The notes below the pieces were generated by a model. It had not been told where the DNA came from, searched no databases, and saw only the letters and a list, made by a program, of their open reading frames with translations. Of a stretch of DNA of 30,998 nucleotides, positions 1-10,204 are shown one piece after another. Within the stretch, counting starts at the first letter, position 1; every line of letters starts with the position of its first letter. Source of the stretch: Hypsibius dujardini (Eukaryota; Tardigrada; Eutardigrada; Parachela; Hypsibiidae). Location: contig LRSR01008935.1 of NCBI GenBank assembly GCA_001579985.1, positions 1 through 30,998 on the forward strand. Direction: 5' to 3'. Made by a program: the position numbers and the translations under genes.

Positions 1-1213
1 CGGGATGGACAAAAATTGAGTATAAAAGTGGAACCACACAGGTACGCGGCGAACATTATTTTTGCACACGGATGAAAATCGTTTCGTAAATACTGTAAAA
101 AACTAATGTAGGAAATGAAAAAGTAGACTGCTTTAGGTTTGGTGCAGTGTTTCAATTGAGAAACTTTAGCTTGGCGCCACACGTAGGTGCTGAGCTTGTG
201 TAAAAGATCTGTGAGGGTTCTGAAAAGTCTGAACGGAAAAATAATCGGCATTCATGCAATCAGACCTTTCTAGATAATGACGCACTTAATTTCCAACTTT
301 GGCTCACCATCACATTATTGATGCATAGAAATCATTAAATGCACGCCTAGCACCTCGGCTCTCTTGGTCTTCTTTCTACGTTGACTGCCGTCAATGTTTT
401 ATCAAATTTCACTCATATTTACATATACGTATTTGCCGTATAACGAAATAACCAGCTGTTCTTTTGGGGAGGCCACTCGAGCCCACGCGGCAATCCATGG
501 GAATCGTTATTACATATTTGCATTTTGGGTGTTACGTTATTTGGCAGACAAAGCTGATCGTGGCATTTGACTGTGTGATGTAATAATAACTGCCAGAAAG
601 CCGGCGATCGCCAAGATCAAGGTCGAACACCGCTTATTCTCCTCGGATGCTGACTGTGTGGAAACACTATTAACATATGATGCAATCCCCATTCAGCTTA
701 CTTGACTTACGAGGACCCTATACACAATTCGTAATCGATTTAAAATGGGGTGAAACCGAACCCGTAAGGCATCATTGCCGGCAAAATTGCATTCCATAAA
801 TCGAATCGACAGTGAGTTATTTTTTTCTCAATAGTATTGAACCGTAACAGTTTAAAATTCCAACACTTTGAAGTACGGTAAAGAACGGTAAGCAATATGT
901 ACGGTGGATGATTAAAAAATGCAATGGGAGAGGGGAATACCCCATCACTTTCTCAATTTCAATCACTAATAAAGTTTCAAATTAAAGACAACGGTATTTT
1001 TGTTGTAATAATAACGGTTCTTTTTCATCACCATAAAAACGGGCACTTTTTATAATAATATGTTAAAATTGGCAACTGCAAGATCTTTTTTAAAAACAAA
1101 TTGCCAACGACTGGTTCTTAAAACGCCATCTCATTTTATAGGATTTCTTTGTCATACCGTTTATTTGAGAAATATTTAAATAAAAACTCCCTTTCGTCTG
1201 GAACAATTTTTAG
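1..1213. other. AT-rich sequence upstream of the first GPCR exon; no supported gene
   Basis: I find no exon that I can support here. The GPCR exon at 1214 begins in extracellular loop 2, so the exons for TM1-TM4 must lie further upstream, and this stretch is most simply read as a large intron. A short open run around 596-700 looks slightly coding-like but has no homology I recognise and its frame does not lead into the receptor. Confidence 0.5.
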
Positions 1214-3524
1214 TGCGGCCCTAAAATTCCGGACCGAGATAACCTCCGCGAAATCTCGCACTCCATATTCACATCCGCGTCCAACTACCTCGTCCCCTTT
1301 GCCGTGATCTTCTTTTGCTACGCCTCCATTTTTCGGATGTTTCGACGCTCCCTGGCCACCCTCAAAAGCGACTTCCAGGCGCTCTCACGCCGGGACTACC
1401 TCTTCCGGCAGAGGAAGATCGCCACCACGCTGGTCATCATCTTTCTGGCATTCCTCACGTGCTGGACACCCTACATCGGGTACTCCTCCAGTGTGGCATT
1501 CTTCCGGGACAAGTCACGCGTACCGCCGGTCCTCAACCCCGTGGTACGTGCAACCGACGGCACGACAAACCCTTAAACTGTCTGCCTGAATGATGGAAAA
1601 CCTGTCATGGTTAATCCGATCGAAGGGAGAGAGTAAAAATCGCATTCCTGACCTCGTGAGCGCGCATGTCGTAAGAGAGTTTCTGTCACAGACACACATC
1701 CCCCAGACGCTTCCTTCGCACTAAATGATGATAGTCTTTTTTGTGCAATTTTCCGACTCTTCTTTAACTGTCTCGTTGTCACTTTTTACAGGCCTACATC
1801 TTTCTCCATCTGTCGAGCTGCATTAACCCCGTCATCTATGCATTCAGGTCGAATGAGTTTGCTGCGGGATACAAGGCCATTGTGCGGGCACTCTGCTACT
1901 GCGGAAGCGGATCGGACCGCAAGAAACGCGGGGGCACCGCGAGGAGGGCGCTGTGCTTTGTCAAGCCTGACAAGAAGTTGGCAGTCCCGGTGGCCCGTAA
2001 GTAAAGTCTGGGTTGTGGGGGGGGGGGCTTAGATGACCGTGATAAATGAAGCGTTCGTTTATGCGACGGTCGCATGACTAGGCTAAGTGGATCACATTCA
2101 CAAGCGAGGAGTGTCAATAGAGGGGCAGTTTAATAGGCAGTGATTGCTGTGTCGGGATGAGGGGGGGGGGAGTGAAAAACAAGGAAGATTGGGAAGAGAT
2201 TTGATTAATTTGATGAAATCAGGATGTTTGTTCGCCCTCGCTGGAGCATGGACGTGTTTAGTGTACTGTGCTGTGTTAGTCTTCAAGGCCAAGATCATTT
2301 TGGGGAGGCTTACTTAATTACTATTATTTATTTTTGTTGCATATTCAATTATTCATCTATTATTATTATTATTATTACTTATGTATTTATTCTTTTTATT
2401 TATTTATATTTTATTTATTTATTTATTTGGGGAAGGGAGATTTATACATACTGATTTATTTATTTATTTCAACTGGAAAAAAGCGAGACAGAGACGATTA
2501 AGTATTGTGGATATGACAAACTGTGAGAGTTAGGAAACTAAAAATACCATCTCAACTGTCACCTCGTTCCGATTAGGGTCGCGAGTCTGTTTTTGAATCT
2601 TTTCCCTATTGATACAGCAAAAAAAGAAGGTTAAACAATTGCACCATCTCTGGTAATACAATAGTTAGCAGAGAATTACAGCTGCATATACTTCGTCCCT
2701 AATAATGTAACAACTCACGTTGCAGTATGCTGCTACAAGGTCCGCTAGCACCGTTGGAACTGTGTGTTACTACAGTTCTAGTTACTACAATTTTAATTGG
2801 GAAGGGCTGAAATAGGACTAAAATTAGTCAAATAATTCGACTAAATATAAAACTAAGCCAAAAAATCTAGTTACTAAAACAATCTGCACCGAAGAACATC
2901 AGTCACTACGTTTTAGCTGATTAAAACAACGGATGCGTTGGCTAAGTTTTTTTTGCCATCCCTAATAAGAGCTCAAATTTTATGGTTCACTCTCAATTTT
3001 TCCTCCTTTATTTAGGTCTTCCATCGATCGGCCTTCGTCGACGCTCCCTCGAAGTCGCTCGTTACTTTGTGCAAAAAATGCACCCACACCCGGCCGAAGC
3101 AGCGGACTACCGTCTCGCCACCAGCGCCGTCAGTCCGCCGTCAACGACCTCCCAGACATCCATGCTGAGCGTCGGCCGCATTCCTCGTCGGCGGTCCCTC
3201 TCCATGACATGGTCCCTACAAGGCAACAACGGCCTCCCGGCCAGCAACATCCTCAACAACAACAACAGCAACAGCAGCAACTGTTCCGACCACAAACGCG
3301 AGGCCGCTCTCCTTCCGGTTCCGGTTTCTACTTTCCGTTTCGGAGCCGTCAGCACGCCAGCTGAGCCACGAGACCGTCGGCGACGACGTCATCATTGGCA
3401 AAAGTCGACGATCCAGGAGGAGCACTCGAGTCAGCTGCTGGAGTCCTCTTCGAACCAGCTTGCCTCTACGGACACATCCACGCCGTCTGGCGAGCTGGAT
3501 GGAGGTCTCAGGGATGCGGAATGA
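1214..3524 (+). CDS. Class A (rhodopsin-like) GPCR, 3' three exons (partial)
   Basis: Exons are 1214-1543, 1792-1996 and 3016-3524 (stop TGA). Phases match exactly: phase 0 at the first junction, phase 1 at the second. Together they encode 347 residues. The first exon starts with a Cys that fits the conserved extracellular-loop-2 Cys, then TM5 (YLVPFAVIFFCYASIF), a basic intracellular loop 3, TM6 with the class A CWTPY motif and loop 3. The second exon gives TM7 with NPVIYAF, matching NPxxY, and a Cys-containing helix 8 region (ALCYCGSG) that could be palmitoylated. The third exon is a long, basic, Ser- and Asn-rich cytoplasmic tail. It is a plasma-membrane receptor. TM7 has no retinal-binding Lys before NPxxY, so it is not an opsin. 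The ligand cannot be named from these parts. TM1-4 and the DRY motif lie outside the window. Confidence 0.9.
2318..2470. repeat. T/A-rich simple repeat (TTA and TTTA units)
   Basis: A low-complexity run of TTA, ATT and TTTA units within intron 2 of the GPCR gene (1997-3015). A short open frame across it is a by-product of composition. Confidence 0.8.
2790..2963 (+). repeat. CTAAA-rich dispersed repeat, copy 1
   Basis: The stretch is built of CTAAA/TTTAG words and ends in TTTTTGCCATCCC (2950-2962). Positions 2851-2879 match 17762-17790 with about three differences over 29 bases in the same orientation, and the terminal TTTTTGCYATCCC is shared too. It lies in GPCR intron 2. The left end is not defined. 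Confidence 0.5.
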
Positions 3525-3937
3525 GAGTTGGAGGGATGGGATGGTGATGGGGTATGCTTTCAATGTCAATGCCAAGACCATCTTGCTCAGCAAACTTCAA
3601 GTCGAGTCGGTTGATAAGGCGAGGCGAGGAGGGAGACCTTCGTTCGCCATTTCATAATCGCACATCCTTTTTCCGTGTATTTTTCTTCACACATGCTTCA
3701 TGTTTCTTCATGTGTACAGTGTACATGCTGCTTGATATATAGTGCTATTCTTGCATGTTTCGATACGTGTTTATTTGCTGTGTGTGGGGGTAGTATTATT
3801 ATGAAGTAGATACGAGAGCCTATGTGATGCTTTATGAGAGGAGCATAAAAATGGATTGGCATGTGCGTTCGATGGGCGATGATCACAGATCCGCGCTCAT
3901 TTTGCGTTGAGTGTAAGTAAATTTGCAATTGATATAA
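3525..3937. other. 3' flank of the GPCR gene up to the Harbinger element
   Basis: Probably holds the GPCR 3' UTR. I find no clear AATAAA signal and no coding region. Confidence 0.5.
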
Positions 3938-3938
3938 G

Positions 3939-3956
3939 GGAGGTTGCGCCCGTCGT
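3939..3956 (+). repeat. Harbinger left terminal inverted repeat
   Basis: The 18-base sequence GGAGGTTGCGCCCGTCGT is the exact reverse complement of 7130-7147. It marks the left end of the element. Confidence 0.93.
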
Positions 3957-4168
3957 AAAAAAGAAACCTAAGCGTAAAACAGAAAACAAACGTCATTGGA
4001 AATCATGTTTCTTCGTTCATGTCTTAATTGAGATTGCGCAAAGAAGCGCCGATAAATGTACTAACGATATAATTAAACGAACTAATATTACAACAACCCT
4101 CTCACATTGTGTCATAGTTTATTTTCTAATTTCGGAACTAACTTTAAGATGGACCGACAAATTTGGCA

Positions 4169-5359
4169 ATGGCTTACGCGGATGATTCGTTCGACGATGA
4201 AGAGTTTTTCCTGTTATTACGGCGAAAGGACAAGGACAGGCCCGAGGAACTGACACCGTTTAGTCTAGACAAAATTGCTGATGTCCATTGCAAGAAGAAT
4301 TTTCGGTTTCTTCCAAAAGATTTGCGAGAGTTGTGCGACGCTTTGCGCTTTCCGGCATTTTTTATAGCGGACAACCGTTCGAAAATGCCGGGCTTGGAAG
4401 GGCTTTGTCTGTTGTTGCGTCGGCTGGTGTATCCGGTTCGGCTTCATGACTTGGAGATTGTATTTGGCCGAGTGATGTCTGTGCTCTCTCGATTCTTCAA
4501 CATCGTTGCCGACTACGTCTTCGACCACTTTGGCCACTTGCTCACTGATCTGAATCAGCCCTGGCTTACCGAAGAAAAACTGAAGCAAATGGCTGCTATT
4601 ACTGTGGCAAAGGGTTTTCCTTTCGACAAATGCGTTGGGTTCGTTGACGGGACCAACATAAAACTCTGCAGGTATATCTTGAGCAATTAATTGGTCGACA
4701 AACATTTTTTATAAAATAACTAAAAATGACTTGTTTTGTAGGCCCACCAATTACACAATTCAAGAAGCCTGTTATAGTGGGTACACCAGTGGGCACGACC
4801 TCAAGGCAAGGTTATTTCTATATGTACTAGCACCAGTAATAATAAATCAGCTGGCGCAAAATTGGAATGACCGACGTTTTTTTCTGTTTCTCTGCTATGA
4901 AATTGGCGCATAAATTAATAACTTTTTTTACTGTAGTATTCTGGGACAATGAGTCCATGTGGAATTTTTATGCATTTCTATGGACCGTCTCCGGACCGCA
5001 ATCACGATCTGCGAATGCTAACTGAAAGCAAGCTGGAGGAACAAATGGAGAATAGCGTGGCCTTTAGTCCAGCTGGAAAGGCGCACTATCACTTGTACGG
5101 TGACCAGGCTTATGTCCGCAAACACGGGCTTCGAGTTTTAGCGCCATTCAAAGGCAGAATTACTGCTAAACAGAATACATGCAATCGGCTTATGAGCTCC
5201 ATCAGAATCAGCGTGGAATGGGGTTTCGGAAAAATTGCCAAGCTCTTCGCCTTTACAGAGTTTCCCCATAACCTAAGCTCTTTCTGCAGCCTATCGCAAA
5301 GTACTTTCTTGTTTGTGCACTGCTTACAAATTGCCATACGTGTGTGTATGGTAGCTTGA
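4169..5359 (+). CDS. PIF/Harbinger transposase (DDE_Tnp_4 type)
   Basis: Exons are 4169-4671, 4742-4805 and 4937-5359, giving 329 residues with consistent phases (2, then 0). The start is the ATG at 4169; the frame is open a little further upstream but has no other ATG. The three catalytic acidic residues of the DDE nuclease are visible: Asp in GFVDGTN (end of exon 1), Asp in GDQAY and Glu in SVEWGFGK (both exon 3). The family motifs HDLK-YSG and FYGPSPDRNHDLRML fit Harbinger1-like proteins. Intron 2 (4806-4936) uses a GC donor, AAG|GCAAGG, with a normal TAG acceptor; without its removal the frame stops, and joining restores the family motif. The predicted role is cut-and-paste transposition in the nucleus with a Myb-like partner. 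Length is slightly short for the family but no gap is obvious. Confidence 0.88.
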
Positions 5360-5514
5360 CCTCAAACTATTTCCAACTAGCACCGCCTACTCTTCGCGAG
5401 TATCTCTCTAATGAAATGATCTTTGCATAATTAAACCATTGCATAAAACTGGTTTTTGGCTTCTTTTCTGCCGACAATACCAAATTCTAATAGTGATATA
5501 ACCCAAGCATCATG

Positions 5515-6773
5515 CTAATTGCTTTTTGCCAGCGATTTGCACATTGCGTCGGCCATCTTCATGAAATTTTCTTGAGATTTCGCAAAATTATCAAGCATTC
5601 GCTGATCAATTTCTGCGTGGCGGACACTATTACGCTCATCTTTCTCAGCCCGACGAGCAATATCCCGCTCATTATTTTCCAGCTTCTGCATGTCCACCTC
5701 CAGCTGCGCCAGCTTTAGTTTGCGCTTCTCTTTTCAATCCTACAACTCCGCATACTGCATAGCGGATTTCTTATCCGATTCGGCAGCGTTCATTTCGGCT
5801 TTTTTGTTGATGTAGTCCATGGCTGTATCAGCAGCTTTTTGTCGAGCGTAGCTCCTCCTTGGGCTCAATCAGATCTTCTTTGCTTCCTTTCGACTCGAAC
5901 TAGCGGCAAACATTTTCGGCTCTTCATCTGTAACAAAAAAAGACGGTAAGCACTAATGTTTTTGACACATTTTTACAATTATCTTTTGCAATTTTTTTGC
6001 AAAATATAAATCAAACCAAATAATTTTACGAACCGTACTTTTCAAAATTATTATATTTATATTGTAAATTTCTGATGTTTGAGAACCATTAAGAATTGAT
6101 TCTTTTAGAATTTATTTAAGAGTTTATTTATGCCCCAAAGTTTGCAATTAGTGGTATTATTTTAAATATCGTTTAACGCTGGGAAAATTATAGCTTATGC
6201 ACCAATCAAGGACTAGCTGTTCACGCCGAGCCATTTGCAATATTATCAACTGATCAATCGATCAATCAGAAAGTAACTATACTACCATGGTCCGGATCGC
6301 CACCGTGTTCATCAATGGTCTCCTCCGTCTTCTTGGCGGATTTTTTCAGTCGTTCCAGAGCAGCGCTTATGATTTTTTTACGGGCAAGCTCCTTTTGATG
6401 TTCTTTTTCCTTTTCGTCCTCCTTCAGTTGCTCATACTTATCGTCTTCGGCAGCAATTTCCGCAAGTAAAACATCGCAAACAATGGGGTCCTTCGTTCAT
6501 CCCCGGTAATTTTTTTCTGTCTTGCACGGTAGTGGTCAACAATTTCTTCACCCGCTCCCGACATCGCTGCTTGTTGTGAATTGGTTCCTCCAGATCGCAG
6601 TTCAAATTGACTGTGACTTCTTCCCACAACTTGGTCCTTTTCATGAGTGGCTGGGTAAAAGGATTGACGACAACTGTTTCATTCAGCAATTCCCAATCGA
6701 GCACTTCCTGAGTCTTAACGGGAGCGATCTCGTTAGCGTCGGCTACTTTAGCCTTTTTAGGAGGTCTTCCCAT
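5515..6773 (-). pseudogene. Harbinger Myb/SANT-like accessory protein, broken
   Basis: Reading leftward, an ATG at 6773-6771 opens with MGRPPKKAK, an AT-hook-like basic patch, followed by a SANT/Myb-type region (WELL...KLWEEVTVNLN, then NKQRCRERVKK). The coding sense then moves through all three frames near 6520-6480: VKK in one frame, DHYRARQKKITGDER in a second and DPIVCDVLLAEIAAEDDKYE in a third. An acidic and basic coiled-coil-like part runs to 6286, where GATCCGGACCATG|GTAGTA looks like a donor; an acceptor TTGTTACAG precedes 5927. The last exon (5927-5515) has another shift near 5880 and in-frame stops near 5750, then ends with a Lys/Glu/Asp-rich coiled coil. At least four disruptions make a functional product unlikely. 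In intact elements this protein brings the transposase to the nucleus and TIRs. Confidence 0.8.
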
Positions 6774-7028
6774 AATTGCGGCAGGCACAGATACGCAGCA
6801 TAAACGAAATAAAGAAGTAAAGTAAAGAAGCCCACAACATAAGCAGTCTTATGAATTAGGCATCAATCAAATGCAATGTGCAATGTGCAAGGGCGATGTG
6901 CGCTCCTGGCCAAACACCCGGTCCAAATCTTCGGATGGTCTTATCTTACTGCCTAAACCACACATTGTTTGGATATATATATATTTCGTTGCCCTAAAAC
7001 TAAATAACGACCGGAAACGTCGTTCCTC

Positions 7029-7052
7029 ACGAAACGAAGTGCTTCGTTTCGT
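7029..7052. repeat. Subterminal perfect palindrome in the Harbinger element
   Basis: ACGAAACGAAG (7029-7039), a 2-nt spacer and CTTCGTTTCGT (7042-7052) form an 11-bp perfect inverted repeat. The TTCGTTTC/AAACG motifs recur through 7017-7105, about 80-100 bp inside the right end, where transposase or partner binding sites are often found. Confidence 0.7.
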
Positions 7053-7129
7053 ATCAAACGTCGTATTTACGAACAATTCTTCGTTTCTACAAACGTTTTC
7101 GTTTTGGTTTTTGTTTTCGTTCCAATTTC

Positions 7130-7147
7130 ACGACGGGCGCAACCTCC
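7130..7147 (-). repeat. Harbinger right terminal inverted repeat
   Basis: ACGACGGGCGCAACCTCC, the exact reverse complement of 3939-3956. It marks the right end of the element. Confidence 0.93.
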
Positions 7148-7148
7148 G

Positions 7149-7986
7149 TATTAAGTATTGGTACACGGCAAACATCATGGATTCATTTTTTGCGAAGCAC
7201 GTGATCACGATTGACCGCTGTTTTTTCATGCAAGTGCAGGTGCATATTGTCCGTACTGTGAATGTAATTCATAGTACAGAATACTATAAAAGCTGCTGAT
7301 TGTAAATAAGACAATTCCGTTCTTAAATAAGGGCCTCACAAAGAAAGGCGCCTCTCACTTATAAGTCAGGTTGTGCCTCTATAGGTACCCTGGACGGTCC
7401 AATTTGTCCCAGCGCCTCGTTCTCCGCCTCTCGCATTCCGGTTTTTTTCTGAGCGACTTCCACTTTTTTATCGGGCGATGCCATAGCTTGAGAGCGTCTG
7501 TACATATAGAAGTAGTACGACTAACGTGCTGTCAAAAATATGTTTTATTTATTCGACATAATTTCGGTTCTTTCTAGCCTAATTTGCATGAGAGTTTTGC
7601 TCTACCAGAATAAGAAAAATTCCCGCCACTTTTTAACTGTTCCCAGTTTTGTAAGAGGACCTCCTGAGGGCAATAAGGCAACGTCCAAACAAATGACGGG
7701 TTTAGTTGGGGAAGCATGCTTCTCCATGTCCCGGAACCCCGAGACAGGAATAGTTGTTCTATGTAGGAAAGTGGCGCAGAGCTAGTATACGTTGTAGTAG
7801 ACGATCATAATAAAAGCCAGGCAAATTCAACAAATTCACCGACGTTGCAATACAATCTAAGATAACTCGGAAGACTTTTCATCATTTCCTGTAGACGACT
7901 AAAGAATTATCGATGGGGCAGACATTGTAGCCTGAATCAAATATAAAATCACGGCTGGTATTCCAATTACCATGGGTTAAATAAAA
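7149..7986. other. Spacer between the Harbinger element and trypsin gene A
   Basis: Short open frames here have no features of a gene. The right part should include the 3' UTR of the trypsin gene that reads leftward, but I see no convincing polyadenylation signal close to its stop. Confidence 0.4.
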
Positions 7987-9192
7987 TTAGTTTGAGCTCA
8001 ATGTACTGGCAATCCACTCCAAAGCTGTTGAGGTCTTCCCGTAGACTCCGGGAATACCGGGCACAGCGCATCCAACTCCCCATGACACGACACCCACCAA
8101 GTTGTAGGTACCGCGGGCATTCAGGCAGACCAAGGGGCCACCGCTGTCACCCTGGCAGCTGTCTTTGTTGTTGGACGACGCGCAGAGCATGTCTTCGCTG
8201 ATGAACAGTCTGATGTCCTGATTGGGAGAAGGGAATCGGAGATTGTTGTAGGTTCGATGGCAAGCGGCGCGATCATCAATGTTGACGGCAGCCTGTTGAA
8301 GTACAGGAGAAGTCGGGGCCCACTGTGAGTCCACAGTCCGTCCCCATCCGGTCACGTAGCAGGTCTTTCCAACAATTTCATCACCTTCCTCGCCCAGACA
8401 AACCGGCTTGACGTGGTCATTGAATGTGATGGGCTGTGTGAAAGATACGTTAAATTTTACTACAATAATTTGAATGCTACAGTATACCGGAAATCGCTGA
8501 TCGATACGCAGACAAACAGGCTGACAGACATATAGATAGATAGACACGCATACAGGTAGACAGACAGACAAACAAACAAAAAGACAGGCAAACCGAGAGA
8601 AAACAGACATGCAAGCAGACAGACAAACGATTGCGTGTATGTATAGAAAGAGGTGCTCTGAAATGTTTCGTACCGTAGAGGTTTTGAGAAGACAGAAGTC
8701 TTGCTGTTCGACTGGGTCATTGTTGTACAGAGGATGGGGAATGACCTTCGATATGAGGTACTGTTTCGCGTTCGGCTCAGTGGCTCGGTTACGGTTATGC
8801 TCTCCTGCCGTCACACGGAAGCTGGACGGCCGTTGAACTGCACCAGATTGGCTCACGCAACAATGGGCAGCCGTCATAATCCAATCATCATCAATCTGAA
8901 TGAGATAAAACTACATTAATTATCACTTTTCACTATCAAGTTTCCTGCCAAAGAAACACAAAAAACGTACAATTGAACCACCGCAAAGGCCGCCGCCGAC
9001 TTGAACGACCACCTGCCACGGCCAGGAGTGAGGGGTAGCTTCGATACCTCCAACGATCCGCTCACTCTTTCCGCTCAAGATGTCGATCAAGGAATTGAAA
9101 CGCGACAAGGTCGGTTGGACGGTTGGGTTTCCGCAGTTCTGTGCATGGGTCACGCCAAGGACGACAGCCACAAGGACGATCGTTCGCAACAT
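7987..9192 (-). CDS. Secreted trypsin-like serine protease, copy A
   Basis: Three exons on the minus strand: 9192-8971, 8895-8674 and 8433-7987 (222, 222 and 447 nt, all phase 0), giving 296 residues. Residues 1-17 form a signal peptide ending in VTHA. A short propeptide with Cys20 follows, and activation would occur after Arg in SER|IVGG. The S1 triad is complete: His in TAAHCC, Asp in QQDFCLLK, Ser in CQGDSGGP. Asp six residues before the Ser (KDSCQGDSGG) and VSWGVGC predict cleavage after Lys or Arg. Cys20 probably pairs with the Cys in KPVCLGEE, tying the propeptide to the catalytic chain. The product is extracellular, perhaps digestive. Copy B at 11201-12343 has the same exon sizes. Intron 1 is only 75 nt; intron 2 holds GACA repeats. 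Confidence 0.95.
8510..8603. repeat. GACA/GATA-type microsatellite in intron 2 of trypsin A
   Basis: Imperfect runs of CAGA, ATAG and CAAA units. The same intron of copy B has a similar but different repeat. Confidence 0.8.
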
Positions 9193-9301
9193 GATCGGTT
9201 GAGTCTCTTTACAGTTTGTAAATCGAAATATAAAAGACGCTTCTGTTCGACTTCTAATAATGAGAAGAGTTCAACTGATGACTTTCTGCTGGAACAGTTT
9301 G

Positions 9302-9312
9302 CTTTTTATATA
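9302..9312 (-). promoter_or_regulatory. TATA box of trypsin gene A
   Basis: TATATAAAAAG on the minus strand about 110 bp upstream of the ATG. A matching TATATAAAGG stands at the equivalent place in front of copy B, which supports a true core promoter. Confidence 0.65.
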
Positions 9313-9736
9313 CAGTAAAGTAGGTTCATTGTTTCACATCAAAGCACATCATTGTCATTGTTTGGGCACCGGTCTTATGGGTTTCTGATATCGTAATCTG
9401 TGGTCGACATGACCGTGTTAGCTCGTGTAGGAAGCGGTGACGGAGGGAACGGGCGGTGAAAGGTACGGTAGCTATTACCATGCAGAATGAGTGCAGGGTG
9501 TAATCACTTTGGCGAGGGTCTGCTCGGATGGTACGGACAACAGCGTAGTAATTACATTTTTTGCGGTTTGTTTGTATGCTCGTACTATAACATCGTACAG
9601 TGTCGCTAAATGAATTTATCCAGGCCGGTAGCGGCTGACACTAATTTTAATGCGACTGGTTATCAGTTCATTAGATACCGCAGAGGCTGGCTCCGGCAGT
9701 CACATGTTAATAGTCCGTTGGGAGGCGTGTTAAGAT

Positions 9737-9929
9737 GACGCCAATTTCGAACAATAATTCCGCGATGGTTTTTCTTGTTCTCGAAGCAAATACATGTCTT
9801 TGAAGCTGGATGTCTGGGAGCGTGTCGGGCGGCCTCATTTTTTTCAGGAGTTTTCGGATGTATCTGTGTGTTTTTAGTTGGTTGGAAATTGGTAAATATT
9901 GCAACGATAGTAGGATCGAAATACAGATA
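9737..9929 (+). repeat. 190-bp direct repeat, copy 1
   Basis: This block, beginning GACGCCAATTTCGAACAATA, recurs at 10015-10204 with about 90% identity by eye (small indels in T runs). Between the copies lies an expanded GACA microsatellite. No gene-like feature is seen in it; open frames across it are caused by the repeats. Confidence 0.9.
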
Positions 9930-9952
9930 AAAATAGACAGGCGTACAATAGA

Positions 9953-9973
9953 CAGACATACAAACAGACAGAC

Positions 9974-10014
<41 letters not shown>
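9953..10014 (+). repeat. (GACA)n microsatellite
   Basis: Near-perfect GACA units run directly into the second copy of the 190-bp repeat, suggesting that the tetranucleotide is part of the repeating unit. Confidence 0.9.
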
Positions 10015-10017
<3 letters not shown>

Positions 10018-10204
10018 GCCAATTTCGAACAATAATTCCGCGATGGTTTTCCTTGCCTTCGAAGCAAATACATGTCTTTGAAGCTGGATGTCTGGGAGCG
10101 TGTCGGGCGGCCTCATTTTTACCAGGAGTTTCGGGATGTATCTGTGTTTTTAGTTGGTGAGAAATCGGTAAGTATTGCAACGGAAGTACGACCAAAATAC
10201 AGAG
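10015..10204 (+). repeat. 190-bp direct repeat, copy 2
   Basis: Second copy of 9737-9929, offset 278 bp, followed by a short (GA)n tract at 10224-10242. Confidence 0.9.

Larger units (their letters stand above)
3938..7148 (+). mobile_element. PIF/Harbinger DNA transposon, full-length, about 3.2 kb
   Basis: An 18-bp perfect terminal inverted repeat, GGAGGTTGCGCCCGTCGT, at 3939-3956 pairs with 7130-7147; a weaker purine-rich match continues inward on both sides. Inside are the two genes expected of this superfamily, a DDE transposase (4169-5359, +) and a Myb/SANT-like protein (6773-5515, -), in convergent orientation. Directly outside the ends are TAA (3935-3937) and TAT (7149-7151), a plausible but imperfect copy of the 3-bp target duplication this superfamily makes. 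The transposase frame is open but the partner gene is broken, so the copy looks recently active and now probably non-autonomous. Confidence 0.9.

Noticed and set aside
596-712. A possible coding exon (AKIKVEHRLFSSDADCVETL) upstream of the GPCR
   Set aside because: No homology recognised, it ends in a stop within about 35 codons, and it has no donor that leads in phase to 1214.
3107-3593. Minus-strand open frames opposite the last GPCR exon
   Set aside because: Shadows of the receptor tail; the plus frame is supported by splice phase and continuity.
9953-10014. Whether the GACA array with flanking direct repeats is a CRISPR-like array
   Set aside because: Units are 4 bp without spacers, in a eukaryotic genome; it is a microsatellite.
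9663-10195. Open frames rich in CLSVCLSV repeats
   Set aside because: Translation of the GACA/CTGT microsatellite, not protein coding.
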